DNA from: Paraburkholderia phenoliruptrix
Lineage (GTDB): Bacteria > Pseudomonadota > Gammaproteobacteria > Burkholderiales > Burkholderiaceae
Direction: 5' to 3'
Assembly: GCF_902859825.1 (NCBI RefSeq)
Contig: NZ_CADIKB010000006.1
Location: forward strand, 62,001-126,000
DNA: 64,000 nucleotides
Positions 19,014 through 27,610 of this stretch are shown one piece after another. The translations under genes and the position numbers were made by a program. Position 1 is the stretch's first letter. Each line of letters starts with the position of its first letter. The notes under the pieces are model-generated. The model was given only the letters and a program-made list of their open reading frames with translations. It did not search any database and had not been told where the DNA came from.

Positions 19014-20237
19014 TCAGCCCGCCGGCGCGATGTGATGGCGGATGATGCCGCGAATCAGCGCGGCATCCTCGGGGCTCACCTTCGCGTAGATCGCAGGGCC
19101 GGCCGCGCGCTCGGGCTCGCCGGTGCGCAGCATCAGTTCGGCCCAGTCGATGAGACGCCGCGTGGAGAATGCGCTCGACAAATCCTCGCGCGCGAAAGCC
19201 GTGCGGCAGTCGGCGGCAATGGCGGCAAGCGTGACGGCCAGCGGGCGCGTCATGTGCGGCGCGAGCGTGCGCACCAGCACCTCGGTCTCTTCGGCGGGCG
19301 ACAGATAGTCGAGCAGATACACGCGCCAGCGGTCGAGGAACGCCTCGTTCATCAGATTCGCACCTTGATACAGATGGCGGAACTGGCTCATGGCGCCCAC
19401 CGCGTTGGCGGTTGCGAAGAGCCGGAACGACGGATGGGGCGCGACGATCTCGTTGCCTTTCTCCTTCAGCACGAGACGGCCGTGCGGCTCGAGCACCGCG
19501 GTCAGCGCGGCGAGGATCGACGGCTCGGCAAAGTCGATTTCGTCGACGATCAGCCACAGACCTTCGCGCATCGCCGTGGGCAGCACGCCGTCGACCCACA
19601 GCGTTTCGCCGCCCTTGACCGTCCAGAAGCCGACGAAGTCGCCGACGGTGGTCTGGCCGTTCATGTTGGAGCGCAACACGCCGTGCTGCGAGCGCGCGGC
19701 GACCTGCTCGATCAGGCTCGTCTTGCCGGCGCCCGTGTGCCCGATCAGCATGACGCGCCGGTTTTCGGCGATGTCTTCGAGAATGTCGTCAAAGCGCGCG
19801 GAAAACAGGTACGCCGGGTTCACGCGCGGCACGAGCGGGTGGCCGGTGCCGCAAGGCACGTCAATACCGCCGATCCGCACGGTCGTCGCTTCGCCCGGCC
19901 TCTCATCCTGCTTTGCCGCGCGTGCGTGCGCCGCGGCGCGCCGCAATTGCGGCATGAATTCGTCGCGCTCCGAGCCGGGAGCGAGGTCGGTGTCGTCGGT
20001 GCTTTGCAGCGCGAAACCTTCGCGGCGCCATTTCTTCAGCTTGGCACGCAGGTTCTCGGCATCGACCACCAGATCGAGATCGGCGGCGCCGTGCCGCTCG
20101 CCGTGATCGACGCCGTGTTCGAGCCGGTAGGTCTCGGGCCGGTCCGCGACGCTCACGCGCCACCACTCCACGGCGCTTTCTGTCGTGCGTCGATAGAGGC
20201 CAAGGTGTTGTTCTTCGATCAGATCAGGCGCGTTCAT
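19014..20237 (-). CDS. CobS/MoxR-like AAA+ ATPase with WGR-like N terminus
   Basis: AAA+ ATPase of 407 residues. Walker A GHTGAGKTS is near residue 164, Walker B reads LWLIVDEID, and HPSFRLFATANAVG is the sensor-1 region. The core (HPLVPRVNPAYLF, RVMLIGHTGAGKT, ATANAVGAMSQF, LMNEAFLDRW) resembles CobS. The first 80 or so residues (YRRTTESAVEWWRVSV ... LRAKLKKWRREGFAL) resemble a WGR domain, which ordinary CobS lacks. The ATG at 20237 is chosen because the frame before it is arginine/serine-rich filler; its ribosome binding site is only GGA. It is followed at once by the CobT-like VWA gene. It presumably remodels or loads metal into an unknown target. Confidence 0.82.
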   Translation of the reverse strand: MNAPDLIEEQHLGLYRRTTESAVEWWRVSVADRPETYRLEHGVDHGERHGAADLDLVVDAENLRAKLKKWRREGFALQSTDDTDLAPGSERDEFMPQLRRAAAHARAAKQDERPGEATTVRIGGIDVPCGTGHPLVPRVNPAYLFSARFDDILEDIAENRRVMLIGHTGAGKTSLIEQVAARSQHGVLRSNMNGQTTVGDFVGFWTVKGGETLWVDGVLPTAMREGLWLIVDEIDFAEPSILAALTAVLEPHGRLVLKEKGNEIVAPHPSFRLFATANAVGAMSQFRHLYQGANLMNEAFLDRWRVYLLDYLSPAEETEVLVRTLAPHMTRPLAVTLAAIAADCRTAFAREDLSSAFSTRRLIDWAELMLRTGEPERAAGPAIYAKVSPEDAALIRGIIRHHIAPAG

Positions 20238-20567
20238 CGGAATCCGGCAGGAAAAATGGCGCGAAAGCTGGCGCGAAAGGTGGCACGTCACGGGGCCGGC
20301 AGGATGACCCGCGCGGCTCATGCTGATTGAGCGGCTATCTTAACTTGGCCGGCTTTCGATTCGCCGGTTTGCGCCGCGGCGGGAACAAGCGACGTGCGTG
20401 CGCCGCAAGAGTCTATTGCGTAAAACAGATAGAGGCAGAAGCCCGCATCACCTATAGTTCGGCGGCAATGCGTGGCGTTCGGTCTGCGGAGTGCGTGGTC
20501 TGTGCGTCGCCGGCCCCGCGTCGCCAGAACAGGTCAAGAAAACATCACAAGAAATCATGGCGGGACA
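20238..20567. other. divergent intergenic region, AAA+ operon and porin
   Basis: 330 bp that must hold both promoters. A TATAGT hexamer (20453-20458) could serve as a -10 for the porin, but no matching -35 is evident. Nothing else stands out. Confidence 0.4.
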
Positions 20568-21674
20568 ATGAGACGACATACGAAACTGGTGGCCGCGCTC
20601 GCGGTAGTCAGCCCGCTCGCCTACGGTCAAACGAGCGTGACGCTCTACGGCCGGCTCGACGCGGGCATCGAATACATGAATCACATCAACAACGGTTCGG
20701 GCGGAAATTCGAGCCGCTGGCGCGCGGAGGGCGGCGACTGGGGCACCAGCATGCTCGGCCTGAAGGGCAGCGAAGAGCTGGGCGGCGGGCTCAAGGCCAT
20801 CTTCAATCTGGAAACGGGCCTGCAGGTGATGGACGGCACGACGAGCGGTGGACGCCTGTGGTCACGGCGCGCGTTTGCCGGGCTGAGCAGCCAGCAATGG
20901 GGCACGCTGCAGGCGGGACGCAATCTGTTCATCGACAGCGACGGTGTGTGGGAATTCGATCCTTTCGTGCAGCAGGCGTTTTCGTCGGCTTCGCTCGTGC
21001 GCGGGCGCAACTGGCAACAAACCAGCAATAACGTCGAATATCACAGCCCGGTTTTCTGGGGCTTCGACGTACAGGCGCAGTATGCATTCGGCAATCAGCC
21101 GGGCGCGTTCAACAGCGGCGCGAACGGCGAGTTCGGGCGCTCGGACGGCATCATGCTGACCTATCATTCGCAACTCTTCGACGTGCGCGGCATTTACGAC
21201 GAACTGCGCGATAGCAATGGACGGTTCTCGAACATCTTCCAGAGCTCGCGCGAATACTTCGTCGGGGCCAACGTGCATTTCGACGCGGTGAAGATCCAGG
21301 GCGCCTACACGCATTATTCGGCGCCGGATTCGCCGGCAGGCGTGGCCGATACCGCCGATCACTACTGGCTCGGCGCCACCTACAACTTCCAGCCGCGCTG
21401 GGCCGTGACCGCGGGTGGTTACTACGTCAAGGTCGGCGACGGCACGGGCGACGCCGCGCACGATCCGTCCGGTCACGCGATGATGTACGTGCTCGGCACC
21501 ACCTATAACCTCTCGAAGCGCACCTTCGTCTACGGCACCGTGGGCTATGTGCGCAACAGCAGCAACGCGAACTTTTCGCTGCAGGCGTCGCCGCGCGACT
21601 CCGCGAGCAACACGAGCCCGCTCGTCGGCGAATCGCAGACGGGCGCTTACGTGGGCATGCTGCACCAGTTCTGA
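20568..21674 (+). CDS. Gram-negative trimeric porin (Burkholderia OmpC-like)
   Basis: Outer-membrane beta-barrel of 368 residues. A short signal peptide ends at AYG and the mature protein begins QTSVTLYGRLDAGIEY, the hallmark of Burkholderia general porins. Further family features are the SRW...LGLKGSEELGGGLKAIF region, SRRAFAGLSSQQWGTLQAGR, and a C-terminal aromatic (MLHQF) needed for assembly. The start is at 20568; an in-frame ATG about 30 codons upstream lacks a signal peptide. The last 28 bp overlap a small convergent gene. Confidence 0.93.
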   Translation: MRRHTKLVAALAVVSPLAYGQTSVTLYGRLDAGIEYMNHINNGSGGNSSRWRAEGGDWGTSMLGLKGSEELGGGLKAIFNLETGLQVMDGTTSGGRLWSRRAFAGLSSQQWGTLQAGRNLFIDSDGVWEFDPFVQQAFSSASLVRGRNWQQTSNNVEYHSPVFWGFDVQAQYAFGNQPGAFNSGANGEFGRSDGIMLTYHSQLFDVRGIYDELRDSNGRFSNIFQSSREYFVGANVHFDAVKIQGAYTHYSAPDSPAGVADTADHYWLGATYNFQPRWAVTAGGYYVKVGDGTGDAAHDPSGHAMMYVLGTTYNLSKRTFVYGTVGYVRNSSNANFSLQASPRDSASNTSPLVGESQTGAYVGMLHQF

Positions 21675-21961
21675 TTCGTCAACCGAGGGCCTCGGCGCAC
21701 GCGCCGGGGAGCGCGGCTATCCGGTCCCCAGGTACAAGCCGACGGCCGGTACGCGGCGCGCGGTGCGCGCGCATGCACCGGCGGCGGCTGGGCGGGCGGG
21801 TCGCCTTCCGGCGCGCGTGGCGGGCCGCCCGGATCGTCGTCGGGCGCGGGCGGCGGGTCCGGGTCGATGCTCGGGGGCGGCGGCGCTTCCGGATCGATCT
21901 CGGGCGGCGTCGGCGTGTGCATGACCGAGGTCGCTGCGTCATGCGGGTTCGGCACGGTCAT
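21647..21961 (-). CDS. small proline-rich protein, unknown function
   Basis: Not recognised. It has an almost perfect Shine-Dalgarno (AGGAGG, 5 bases before the ATG at 21961). The first 60 residues are dominated by Pro and Asp (TPTPPEIDPEAPPPPSIDPD), then the sequence turns basic. The tail of the 104-residue frame runs 28 bp into the 3' end of the porin gene on the other strand, so an ancestral stop may have been lost. Short Pro/Asp-rich proteins of this kind occur in Burkholderia genomes as hypotheticals. Confidence 0.6.
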   Translation of the reverse strand: MTVPNPHDAATSVMHTPTPPEIDPEAPPPPSIDPDPPPAPDDDPGGPPRAPEGDPPAQPPPVHARAPRAAYRPSACTWGPDSRAPRRVRRGPRLTNQNWCSMPT

Positions 21962-22170
21962 CGTTACCTCCTCTTTGTTTCTTGCCTCTTGCGCAATGCG
22001 CGGTCTCGTCCGTTCCCTCCATCGCCTTCTGCGTAGCGGCTTTCGCACGTGGAACGGGCGTTGCTCCGTTCGGTCACGCGCAATGCACACGGCATCGCGC
22101 GGCACGGCGTGGGTGCCTCGCCGGACATCGAACCTCGAGCACCGCGAATACAAGGGACAAGGACACGGAA

Positions 22171-22416
22171 ATGGCGCGACACAAGGCCGACGTTGCTGAC
22201 GACGAGTTCGAGATTTTCGCCAGCTATCACGGTACAGGCGACGGCCGTTACGTAGGTGGACTGAAGGTCCTGCGCAAAGCGGACAGGAGGATTCTGTTTC
22301 CGTTCGACGGCGCGCCGGAGATCGGACCCTACGACACGGCCGACGAAGCGCGCCGCGCCGCCATCGAGTACGGCAAACAGATCGTCGCGGCCGACCGCGC
22401 TTCGCCGGAAAAGTGA
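22171..22416 (+). CDS. small conserved hypothetical protein (DUF6723-like)
   Basis: 81 residues, soluble, with no signal peptide: MARHKADVADDEFEIFASYH, then a compact core (GGLKVLRKADRRILFPFDGAPEIGPYDTADEARRAA). The core resembles a Burkholderiaceae-restricted family I recall as DUF6723; the name is from memory. It starts at 22171 after AAGGACACGGAA. The function is unknown. It belongs to a run of small genes between the porin and the cupin. Confidence 0.7.
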   Translation: MARHKADVADDEFEIFASYHGTGDGRYVGGLKVLRKADRRILFPFDGAPEIGPYDTADEARRAAIEYGKQIVAADRASPEK

Positions 22417-22435
22417 CCGGCGGCCTGCGCATGCG

Positions 22436-22672
22436 TCAAGGCATGCCGCCGAGCGAGGGCGAGATCGTGCTGCCGCGATTCGGATCGTCGGGATGTTCGT
22501 CCGGCACCGTGGGCCGCGCGGACAGCGGCGGATGATTGCGATAGCAGGTGTCGATCGAATCGTTCACTACGCACTGCGCGAAGGCATCTGCATCGCTCTT
22601 TTGCGCGAACGTGTAAAGCGTGCGTTCGACCTGGACTTCCGTATCCGATACGCGAATGGTGGTGACCGACAT
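22436..22672 (-). CDS. small hypothetical protein
   Basis: 78 residues with an excellent ribosome binding site (AGGAG, 6 bases before the ATG at 22672). The N-terminal half looks folded (SVTTIRVSDTEVQVERTLYTF, then FAQCVVNDSIDTCYRNHP with two cysteines). The C terminus is Pro/Asp-rich and disordered-looking. It converges on the preceding small gene, with stops about 20 bp apart. Not recognised. Confidence 0.65.
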   Translation of the reverse strand: MSVTTIRVSDTEVQVERTLYTFAQKSDADAFAQCVVNDSIDTCYRNHPPLSARPTVPDEHPDDPNRGSTISPSLGGMP

Positions 22673-22782
22673 AAGGCGCTCCTTTTTACAAAGACCCATG
22701 CGAAGCTTCAGCGTGTGCGACGCAATGGGCGTGCCCAATGCGTCTGCGAAAAACGCGCACTGAGCCCCGCATTGACGCCCGC

Positions 22783-22835
22783 GCATTTAAGGTCCTATTT
22801 AAGGCCCCGCATTTAAGGCCCCGCATTTAAGGCCC
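22783..22835. repeat. tandem repeat, about 14-bp unit, four copies
   Basis: Four head-to-tail copies of the unit GCATTTAAGGCCCC, the second shortened to ATTTAAGGCCCC and the first ending GTCC. The unit is AT-rich in the middle and lies in a promoter region between two divergent small genes, 47 bp before the next start codon. A variable-number repeat or an operator array is possible. Confidence 0.8.
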
Positions 22836-22881
22836 ATATGTTGCTGCGGCGTGTGCAGTATCCGGAAAAAAGGAGCGCAAC

Positions 22882-23187
22882 ATGGAACCCGACATGCAGC
22901 CCGACCCGCAGCCCACGCAGCCTGCGGAGCAGACCGACCCAGCCCGCCGCAATCGCGCCGAAGCCGAACTCGCGCCCGAAGTGAAAGAGCGCAACAAGCC
23001 GAGCGGCACGCATTACGTCGAGCCGAGCCCACTCGGCATCGAGCCGGTCGTGCAGACGGGCGTCGATAAGGCAACCAACCCGCCTCGCTCGAATCAGCAT
23101 CCCGAGCAGACCGCCGAGGTTCCGCTCGGCACCGGCACGCATGGCGAGCCTGCGGGCGGCGGCGGCCGCGCATCGCATCAGAACTGA
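22882..23187 (+). CDS. small hydrophilic protein, unknown function
   Basis: 101 residues, highly charged and rich in Pro, Glu, Gln and Thr, with no hydrophobic segment (MEPDMQPDPQPTQPAEQTDP at the start, GGGGRASHQN at the end). Probably intrinsically disordered. AAGGAG lies 7-8 bases before the ATG, so translation is likely. It is the first gene of a plus-strand run with the zinc-finger miniprotein and perhaps the cupin. Not recognised. Confidence 0.68.
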   Translation: MEPDMQPDPQPTQPAEQTDPARRNRAEAELAPEVKERNKPSGTHYVEPSPLGIEPVVQTGVDKATNPPRSNQHPEQTAEVPLGTGTHGEPAGGGGRASHQN

Positions 23188-23212
23188 GCGTGTCAAACGA
23201 ATGGAGAGGCAC

Positions 23213-23383
23213 ATGCAACAGGACAACGAACCTCTGAATCCCGGCGACGAAGCACCGCCCGACGCACCCGGCGTCGGCGAAGACATCTGCCGCGCCTGCC
23301 ACGGAACCGGCAAAGTGGAAGGAGCGCAATGCACGGTATGCGGCGGCACCGGAAAAGTGCTGCAAGGCATAGGCGGAGGGTGA
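23213..23383 (+). CDS. DnaJ-type zinc-finger miniprotein
   Basis: 56 residues. After an acidic, proline-rich N terminus (MQQDNEPLNPGDEAPPDAPG) come two CxxCxGxG units, CRACHGTGKV and CTVCGGTGKV, separated by 7 residues. This is half of the DnaJ cysteine-rich region and should bind one zinc. There is no J domain. GGAG lies 6 bases before the ATG at 23213. It may be a small chaperone accessory or RNA/protein-binding zinc ribbon. The function is not known. Confidence 0.78.
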   Translation: MQQDNEPLNPGDEAPPDAPGVGEDICRACHGTGKVEGAQCTVCGGTGKVLQGIGGG

Positions 23384-23539
23384 TGCTGTAGTGTGGGCTG
23401 CGGCGGCATGCGTGATGCGCGGGCGCGCATCGCATGCGTAGCGCAGGGGCGGGGCAGGCGCATTTTATGCGTCGATGCAAAGTCGCCCGTTGCCGATGTG
23501 CGTGCATCGGGCGTGCATCGCTACGCACAGGAGCCAGAT

Positions 23540-24085
23540 ATGCAGGAAGATTCGAAGCACGCATTCGACGCCGCGCAAACCGAGTACGAAGCCTTCATGC
23601 TCGAACCGCACGATTGGGTACCGAATAATCGCAAGCTGCCGGTCCTGGTTTACCGGCAGGCGATCGATCCCGCAATCGGCGATGTCGCGGCCGCGTTCGA
23701 AGTGCTGTTCGCGCGCAACGACTGGCCGCCGCGGTGGCGCGACGGCATTTTCGACTACCACCATTTCCACTCCACCGCGCACGAAGTGCTCGGCGTAAGC
23801 GAGGGATCCGCAGAAGTGATCGTCGGCGGCCCGGGCGGCAAGGTCGTGAGCATTTCCGCCGGCGACGTGCTGCTGCTGCCCGCCGGCACCGGTCATTGTC
23901 TGCAATCGTTTCAGGGACACTTTCGCGTGGTGGCCGGCTACCCGGCCGGTCAGCAGTGGGACATTCGCCGCGAAGCGCTCACGCCGCAGGAACTCTCCGC
24001 GATGCACGCATTGCCGTTCCCGCCGCTCGATCCCGTCGACGGCAAACACGGTCCGCTTTGCGAGCACTGGCTGGATGCGGCGTAG
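23540..24085 (+). CDS. cupin-domain protein (YjlB-like)
   Basis: 181 residues with a single cupin barrel. Candidate metal ligands are in YHHFHSTAHEVLGV and in LLPAGTGHCLQ, matching the two cupin motifs loosely. It looks like the B. subtilis YjlB group, whose function is unknown. The start at 23540 has AGGAG 6 bases upstream; the frame is open for 49 more codons but without homology. It ends the small-gene cluster. Confidence 0.8.
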   Translation: MQEDSKHAFDAAQTEYEAFMLEPHDWVPNNRKLPVLVYRQAIDPAIGDVAAAFEVLFARNDWPPRWRDGIFDYHHFHSTAHEVLGVSEGSAEVIVGGPGGKVVSISAGDVLLLPAGTGHCLQSFQGHFRVVAGYPAGQQWDIRREALTPQELSAMHALPFPPLDPVDGKHGPLCEHWLDAA

Positions 24086-24329
24086 GTCGGTCGCTTGCCC
24101 TCGTGCGGGGCGTCTTTGCTTGCGCGGGCCTCGAGACGATCCTTTCAGCAGCGGGCGATGTCACGCTGCGTGCAGATTTGCGCGCATCGGCGCATCATCG
24201 TCAAGGCTTGCCGGGTTCCTCGCGCGTCGCGTCCCATGAATACCGTTTGAATAGCGCCTGACCATCGTTTGCCTGCGACGCCGCATGAGCGGGCGGGCAA
24301 TGTCCCAACGGCCGAACAAGGAGTGTCCC

Positions 24330-26414
24330 ATGCAAAACGATCCCGCCCTCGATCAGTTGTGCATCAATACGATCCGCACGCTGTCGATGGACGCTGTTCA
24401 GAAGGCCAATTCCGGCCACCCCGGTACGCCCATGGCGCTGGCGCCGGTCGCCTACCATCTGTGGCAAAACCAGTTGCGCTATGATCCGGACGAGCCGCTA
24501 TGGCCCAATCGCGACCGCTTCGTGCTGTCGGTCGGACATGCGTCGATGCTGCTGTATTCGCTGCTGCATCTCGCGAACGTGAAGGCCGTCGACGAAGACG
24601 GCAAGCCGACCGGGCAACCGGCAGTGTCGCTCGAGGACATTGAGCGTTTCCGGCAGATCGACAGCAAAACCCCCGGTCACCCGGAGTACCGCATGACGAC
24701 CGGCGTCGAAACGACCACGGGTCCGCTCGGCCAGGGCCTCGGCAACAGCGTCGGTATGGCGATGGCGGCGCGCTGGTACGAGAACCGTTTCAACAAACCG
24801 GACGCGCCGCTCTTCGATTACCGCGTCTATGCGCTGTGCGGCGACGGCGACATGATGGAAGGCATCTCGCACGAAGCGGCCTCGCTCGCGGGGCATCTGA
24901 AGCTCTCTAACCTGATCTGGATCTACGACAGCAATCGCGTGACGATCGAAGGGCACACCGATCTCGCCTATAGCGACGACGTCGAAAGCCGTTTTCGCGG
25001 TTACCACTGGCATACGCTGCACGTCGACGATGCAAACGACGCGGCGGCGCTCGAAGCAGCGCTCGTCGAGGCCAAAAGCGTGACGGACAGGCCGACGCTG
25101 ATCGTAGTCAACAGCATTATCGGCTGGGGCTCGCCGAACAAGCAGGACAGCGCCGCCGCGCACGGCGAAGCGCTCGGCGTGCAGGAAGTCGCGCTCACCA
25201 AGAAGTTTTACGGCTGGCCTGAAGACAAATTCTTCTATGTGCCCGATGGCGTGCACGAGCGCTTTGCCGAGGGCATCGGTGCGCGCGGCAAGGCGGCGCG
25301 CGAGGAATGGCAGGCGAAATACGACGCCTACAGCAAGCAATACCCGGAACTGTCGCGCGAATTCGCGCTGATCGAAGCGCATGAATTGCCGGTCGGCTGG
25401 GACAACGACATTCCGACATTCGACGCGGACCCGAAGGGCATGGCCTCGCGCGAGTCGTCCGGCAAAGTGCTGAATGCGATTGCGGCGCGTGTGCCGTGGA
25501 TCATCGGCGGCGCGGCCGATCTTTCGCCGTCCACGAAAACGAACCTTAAATTCGAGGGTGCGGGCAGCTTCGAGTACGACAACTACGGCGGCCGCAATCT
25601 GCATTTCGGCATTCGCGAGCACGGCATGGGCGCGGTGGTCAACGGTCTCGCGTTGTCGAATTTGCGCCCGTATGGCTCCACGTTCCTGATTTTCAGCGAC
25701 TACATGAAGCCGCCGATTCGCCTCTCCGCGATCATGGAAGTGGAGGCCATCTACGTCTTCACGCACGACTCCATCGGCGTCGGTGAAGACGGCCCGACGC
25801 ATCAGCCGATCGAGCAGCTCGCGTCGCTGCGCGGCGTGCCGGGCCTCACGGTGCTGCGTCCGGGCGATGCGAACGAGGTGGCACAAGCGTGGCGCGTTGC
25901 GCTGATGCAAAAGCGTCGTCCTGCGTGCATCGTCGTGTCGCGCCAGCCGCTGCCGACGCTCGACCGCAGCCGCTACGCGTCCGCCGAGGGCGTGAAGAAG
26001 GGCGCCTATGTGCTCGCCGACGCACCGGACGGCCAGAAGCCGCAAGTCATTCTGCTTGCCACCGGCAGCGAGCTGTCCATTTGTGCCGATGTCTACGAGA
26101 AGCTGAAAGCCGAGGGCATTGCGGCGCGCGTCGTCTCGATGCCCTCATGGGACCTGTTCGAGCGGCAGGATGACGCGTATCGCGACGCGGTCTTGCCACC
26201 GGATGTCGATGCGCGCGTGGCCGTCGAGCAGGCGGCGACGCTCGGCTGGGACCGCTACGTCGGCAGGCTCGGCGTGCAGGTGGTGATGCATACGTTCGGC
26301 GCGTCCGCGCCGCTGGCGGATCTGAAGAAGAAGTTCGGCTTCACGCCCGAGCATGTCTATGAAGCCGCGAAGCAGCAGATTGCGCGAGTGCAAGGCCAGC
26401 GAAAGGGCGGTTAG
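24330..26414 (+). CDS. tktA: transketolase
   Basis: Thiamine-diphosphate enzyme of the pentose phosphate and Calvin pathways that moves two-carbon units between sugar phosphates. 694 residues, full length. Recognised parts are the N-terminal NSGHPGTPMALAP, the TPP motif starting GDGDMMEG, the loop FGIREHGMGAVVNG and the pyrimidine-domain TIYVFTHDSIGVGEDGPTHQPIEQ-type segment. A ribosome binding site AAGGAG lies about 6 bases before the ATG at 24330. In this window it can be linked functionally with 6-phosphogluconate dehydrogenase, aldolase and phosphoketolase. Confidence 0.97.
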   Translation: MQNDPALDQLCINTIRTLSMDAVQKANSGHPGTPMALAPVAYHLWQNQLRYDPDEPLWPNRDRFVLSVGHASMLLYSLLHLANVKAVDEDGKPTGQPAVSLEDIERFRQIDSKTPGHPEYRMTTGVETTTGPLGQGLGNSVGMAMAARWYENRFNKPDAPLFDYRVYALCGDGDMMEGISHEAASLAGHLKLSNLIWIYDSNRVTIEGHTDLAYSDDVESRFRGYHWHTLHVDDANDAAALEAALVEAKSVTDRPTLIVVNSIIGWGSPNKQDSAAAHGEALGVQEVALTKKFYGWPEDKFFYVPDGVHERFAEGIGARGKAAREEWQAKYDAYSKQYPELSREFALIEAHELPVGWDNDIPTFDADPKGMASRESSGKVLNAIAARVPWIIGGAADLSPSTKTNLKFEGAGSFEYDNYGGRNLHFGIREHGMGAVVNGLALSNLRPYGSTFLIFSDYMKPPIRLSAIMEVEAIYVFTHDSIGVGEDGPTHQPIEQLASLRGVPGLTVLRPGDANEVAQAWRVALMQKRRPACIVVSRQPLPTLDRSRYASAEGVKKGAYVLADAPDGQKPQVILLATGSELSICADVYEKLKAEGIAARVVSMPSWDLFERQDDAYRDAVLPPDVDARVAVEQAATLGWDRYVGRLGVQVVMHTFGASAPLADLKKKFGFTPEHVYEAAKQQIARVQGQRKGG

Positions 26415-26434
26415 CACCCGCCCAGGCCCAAAGT

Positions 26435-27520
26435 TCAGTTCGCCGGAATCGTCACGACAGGTGCCTTGCTGCTCGTGTCGGCTTCGGCGAGCGCCATCAG
26501 ATTCTGCACGACGGTAAACGCGTATTTCGAGTCGAAGTCGTTGCGATCCACCCAGTAGCACGATCCGCCATACGGAATCATGACGTAGGCATTATCGGGC
26601 GCCGTCTTGCCCGAGTGGACGATGATGGTCGGCCTCGTTTCGCCGCCGATCAGACCCACGGTCGGCTTTGTCGAACCGTCGTTAATGCGCTCCGCAGGCA
26701 CCTGAACCTGCGCGCCCAGATCCGTCAGGATGCCTAACACCGAGCGCGTGACCATCGGAATCTTGTCGGCCTTCTGCCACGCCGACGAAGGTCCGTACAC
26801 GATTTCGTAGCTGCGCGTATTCGACGAAAGATGCAGCAGCTTGCGCACCCGGGCGACATCTGCGGTGATTTGCGGCGAGTCGCCGCTCGTCGTTGCGCCC
26901 ATCACGAGAAAGACGCTCATCTGATCGCTCTTGTCGCCCACTTTGCGCGATTCGACGTTCAGCTCGCCCGCGAGTTGCAGCCGCCGCAACGCACGCAGCA
27001 ACTCGAAAAAACCCGGCGCGCCGGCGCTGTTTTCGCCGCCGAGCGCATTGCCGTTCTGCAGGCCTCCTACCGATTGCGCGGTAATGCGCAACAGCAGATC
27101 GATCGGAATGCCCCCTTCGGCGAGCGGCAGCACGAGCGCGGGCGCGAGCGGGCGAATGTACGCGGAGGCGAATGCCTCGCCGGTGGTCGGCGTGAACGTG
27201 AAGGTCGGGTGATTCGAGTAGGACACGCTGCCGGTGGCGAGCGCGTAGTTCGGCTGGCTGCCCGAGCCTGCGTTGGCTGTGGCGCCGCCGCTCGCATCGA
27301 ACGTGTAGGCCGCGATGATGCTGCTGACGGTCAGAAACGCGGGCGCATCGCCATAGCGCAAGCCGACCACGGCCGCGAGAATCTCGCGCTTTTTCGCGTC
27401 GCCGAGTGCGCGCGCATAGTCGACCTGGTCGGCTTTCAGGCGCGAAGGTCCGATATGCACGCAGGCAGAAGTCAGGCAGGCCGCGCAGAGTGCGGCGGCA
27501 ACCGAAGCGGTTCTGATCAT
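26435..27520 (-). CDS. predicted lipoprotein, unknown function
   Basis: 361 residues with a signal peptide whose LTSAC fits the PROSITE lipoprotein pattern (Cys20), although Cys12 and Cys15 also lie in the hydrophobic stretch. The rest is soluble and has no motif I recognise. The N-terminal part includes RYGDAPAFLTVSSIIAAYTF and the central part LPLAEGGIPIDLLLRITAQSVGG. The C terminus ends TSSKAPVVTIPAN. It converges on tktA, stops about 20 bp apart, and has no clear ribosome binding site. An envelope location is the only firm inference. Confidence 0.78.
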   Translation of the reverse strand: MIRTASVAAALCAACLTSACVHIGPSRLKADQVDYARALGDAKKREILAAVVGLRYGDAPAFLTVSSIIAAYTFDASGGATANAGSGSQPNYALATGSVSYSNHPTFTFTPTTGEAFASAYIRPLAPALVLPLAEGGIPIDLLLRITAQSVGGLQNGNALGGENSAGAPGFFELLRALRRLQLAGELNVESRKVGDKSDQMSVFLVMGATTSGDSPQITADVARVRKLLHLSSNTRSYEIVYGPSSAWQKADKIPMVTRSVLGILTDLGAQVQVPAERINDGSTKPTVGLIGGETRPTIIVHSGKTAPDNAYVMIPYGGSCYWVDRNDFDSKYAFTVVQNLMALAEADTSSKAPVVTIPAN

Positions 27521-27610
27521 GACGGGAAAAGAGCAGCGTGTTTATCCGCTGAAGAATGAGTCGTCTGAACGGCGCTAGCACGGAACGTTCCCAACGGCGC
27601 GGCGGCTGCG

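Noticed and set aside
17234..20237. Assignment of the pair as aerobic cobaltochelatase
   Set aside because: Similarity is real, but no cob gene is nearby and the ATPase has an extra N-terminal domain, so I kept the neutral CobS/CobT-like naming.
22783..22835. CRISPR array
   Set aside because: Copies are adjacent without spacers and no cas gene is present; it is a simple tandem repeat.
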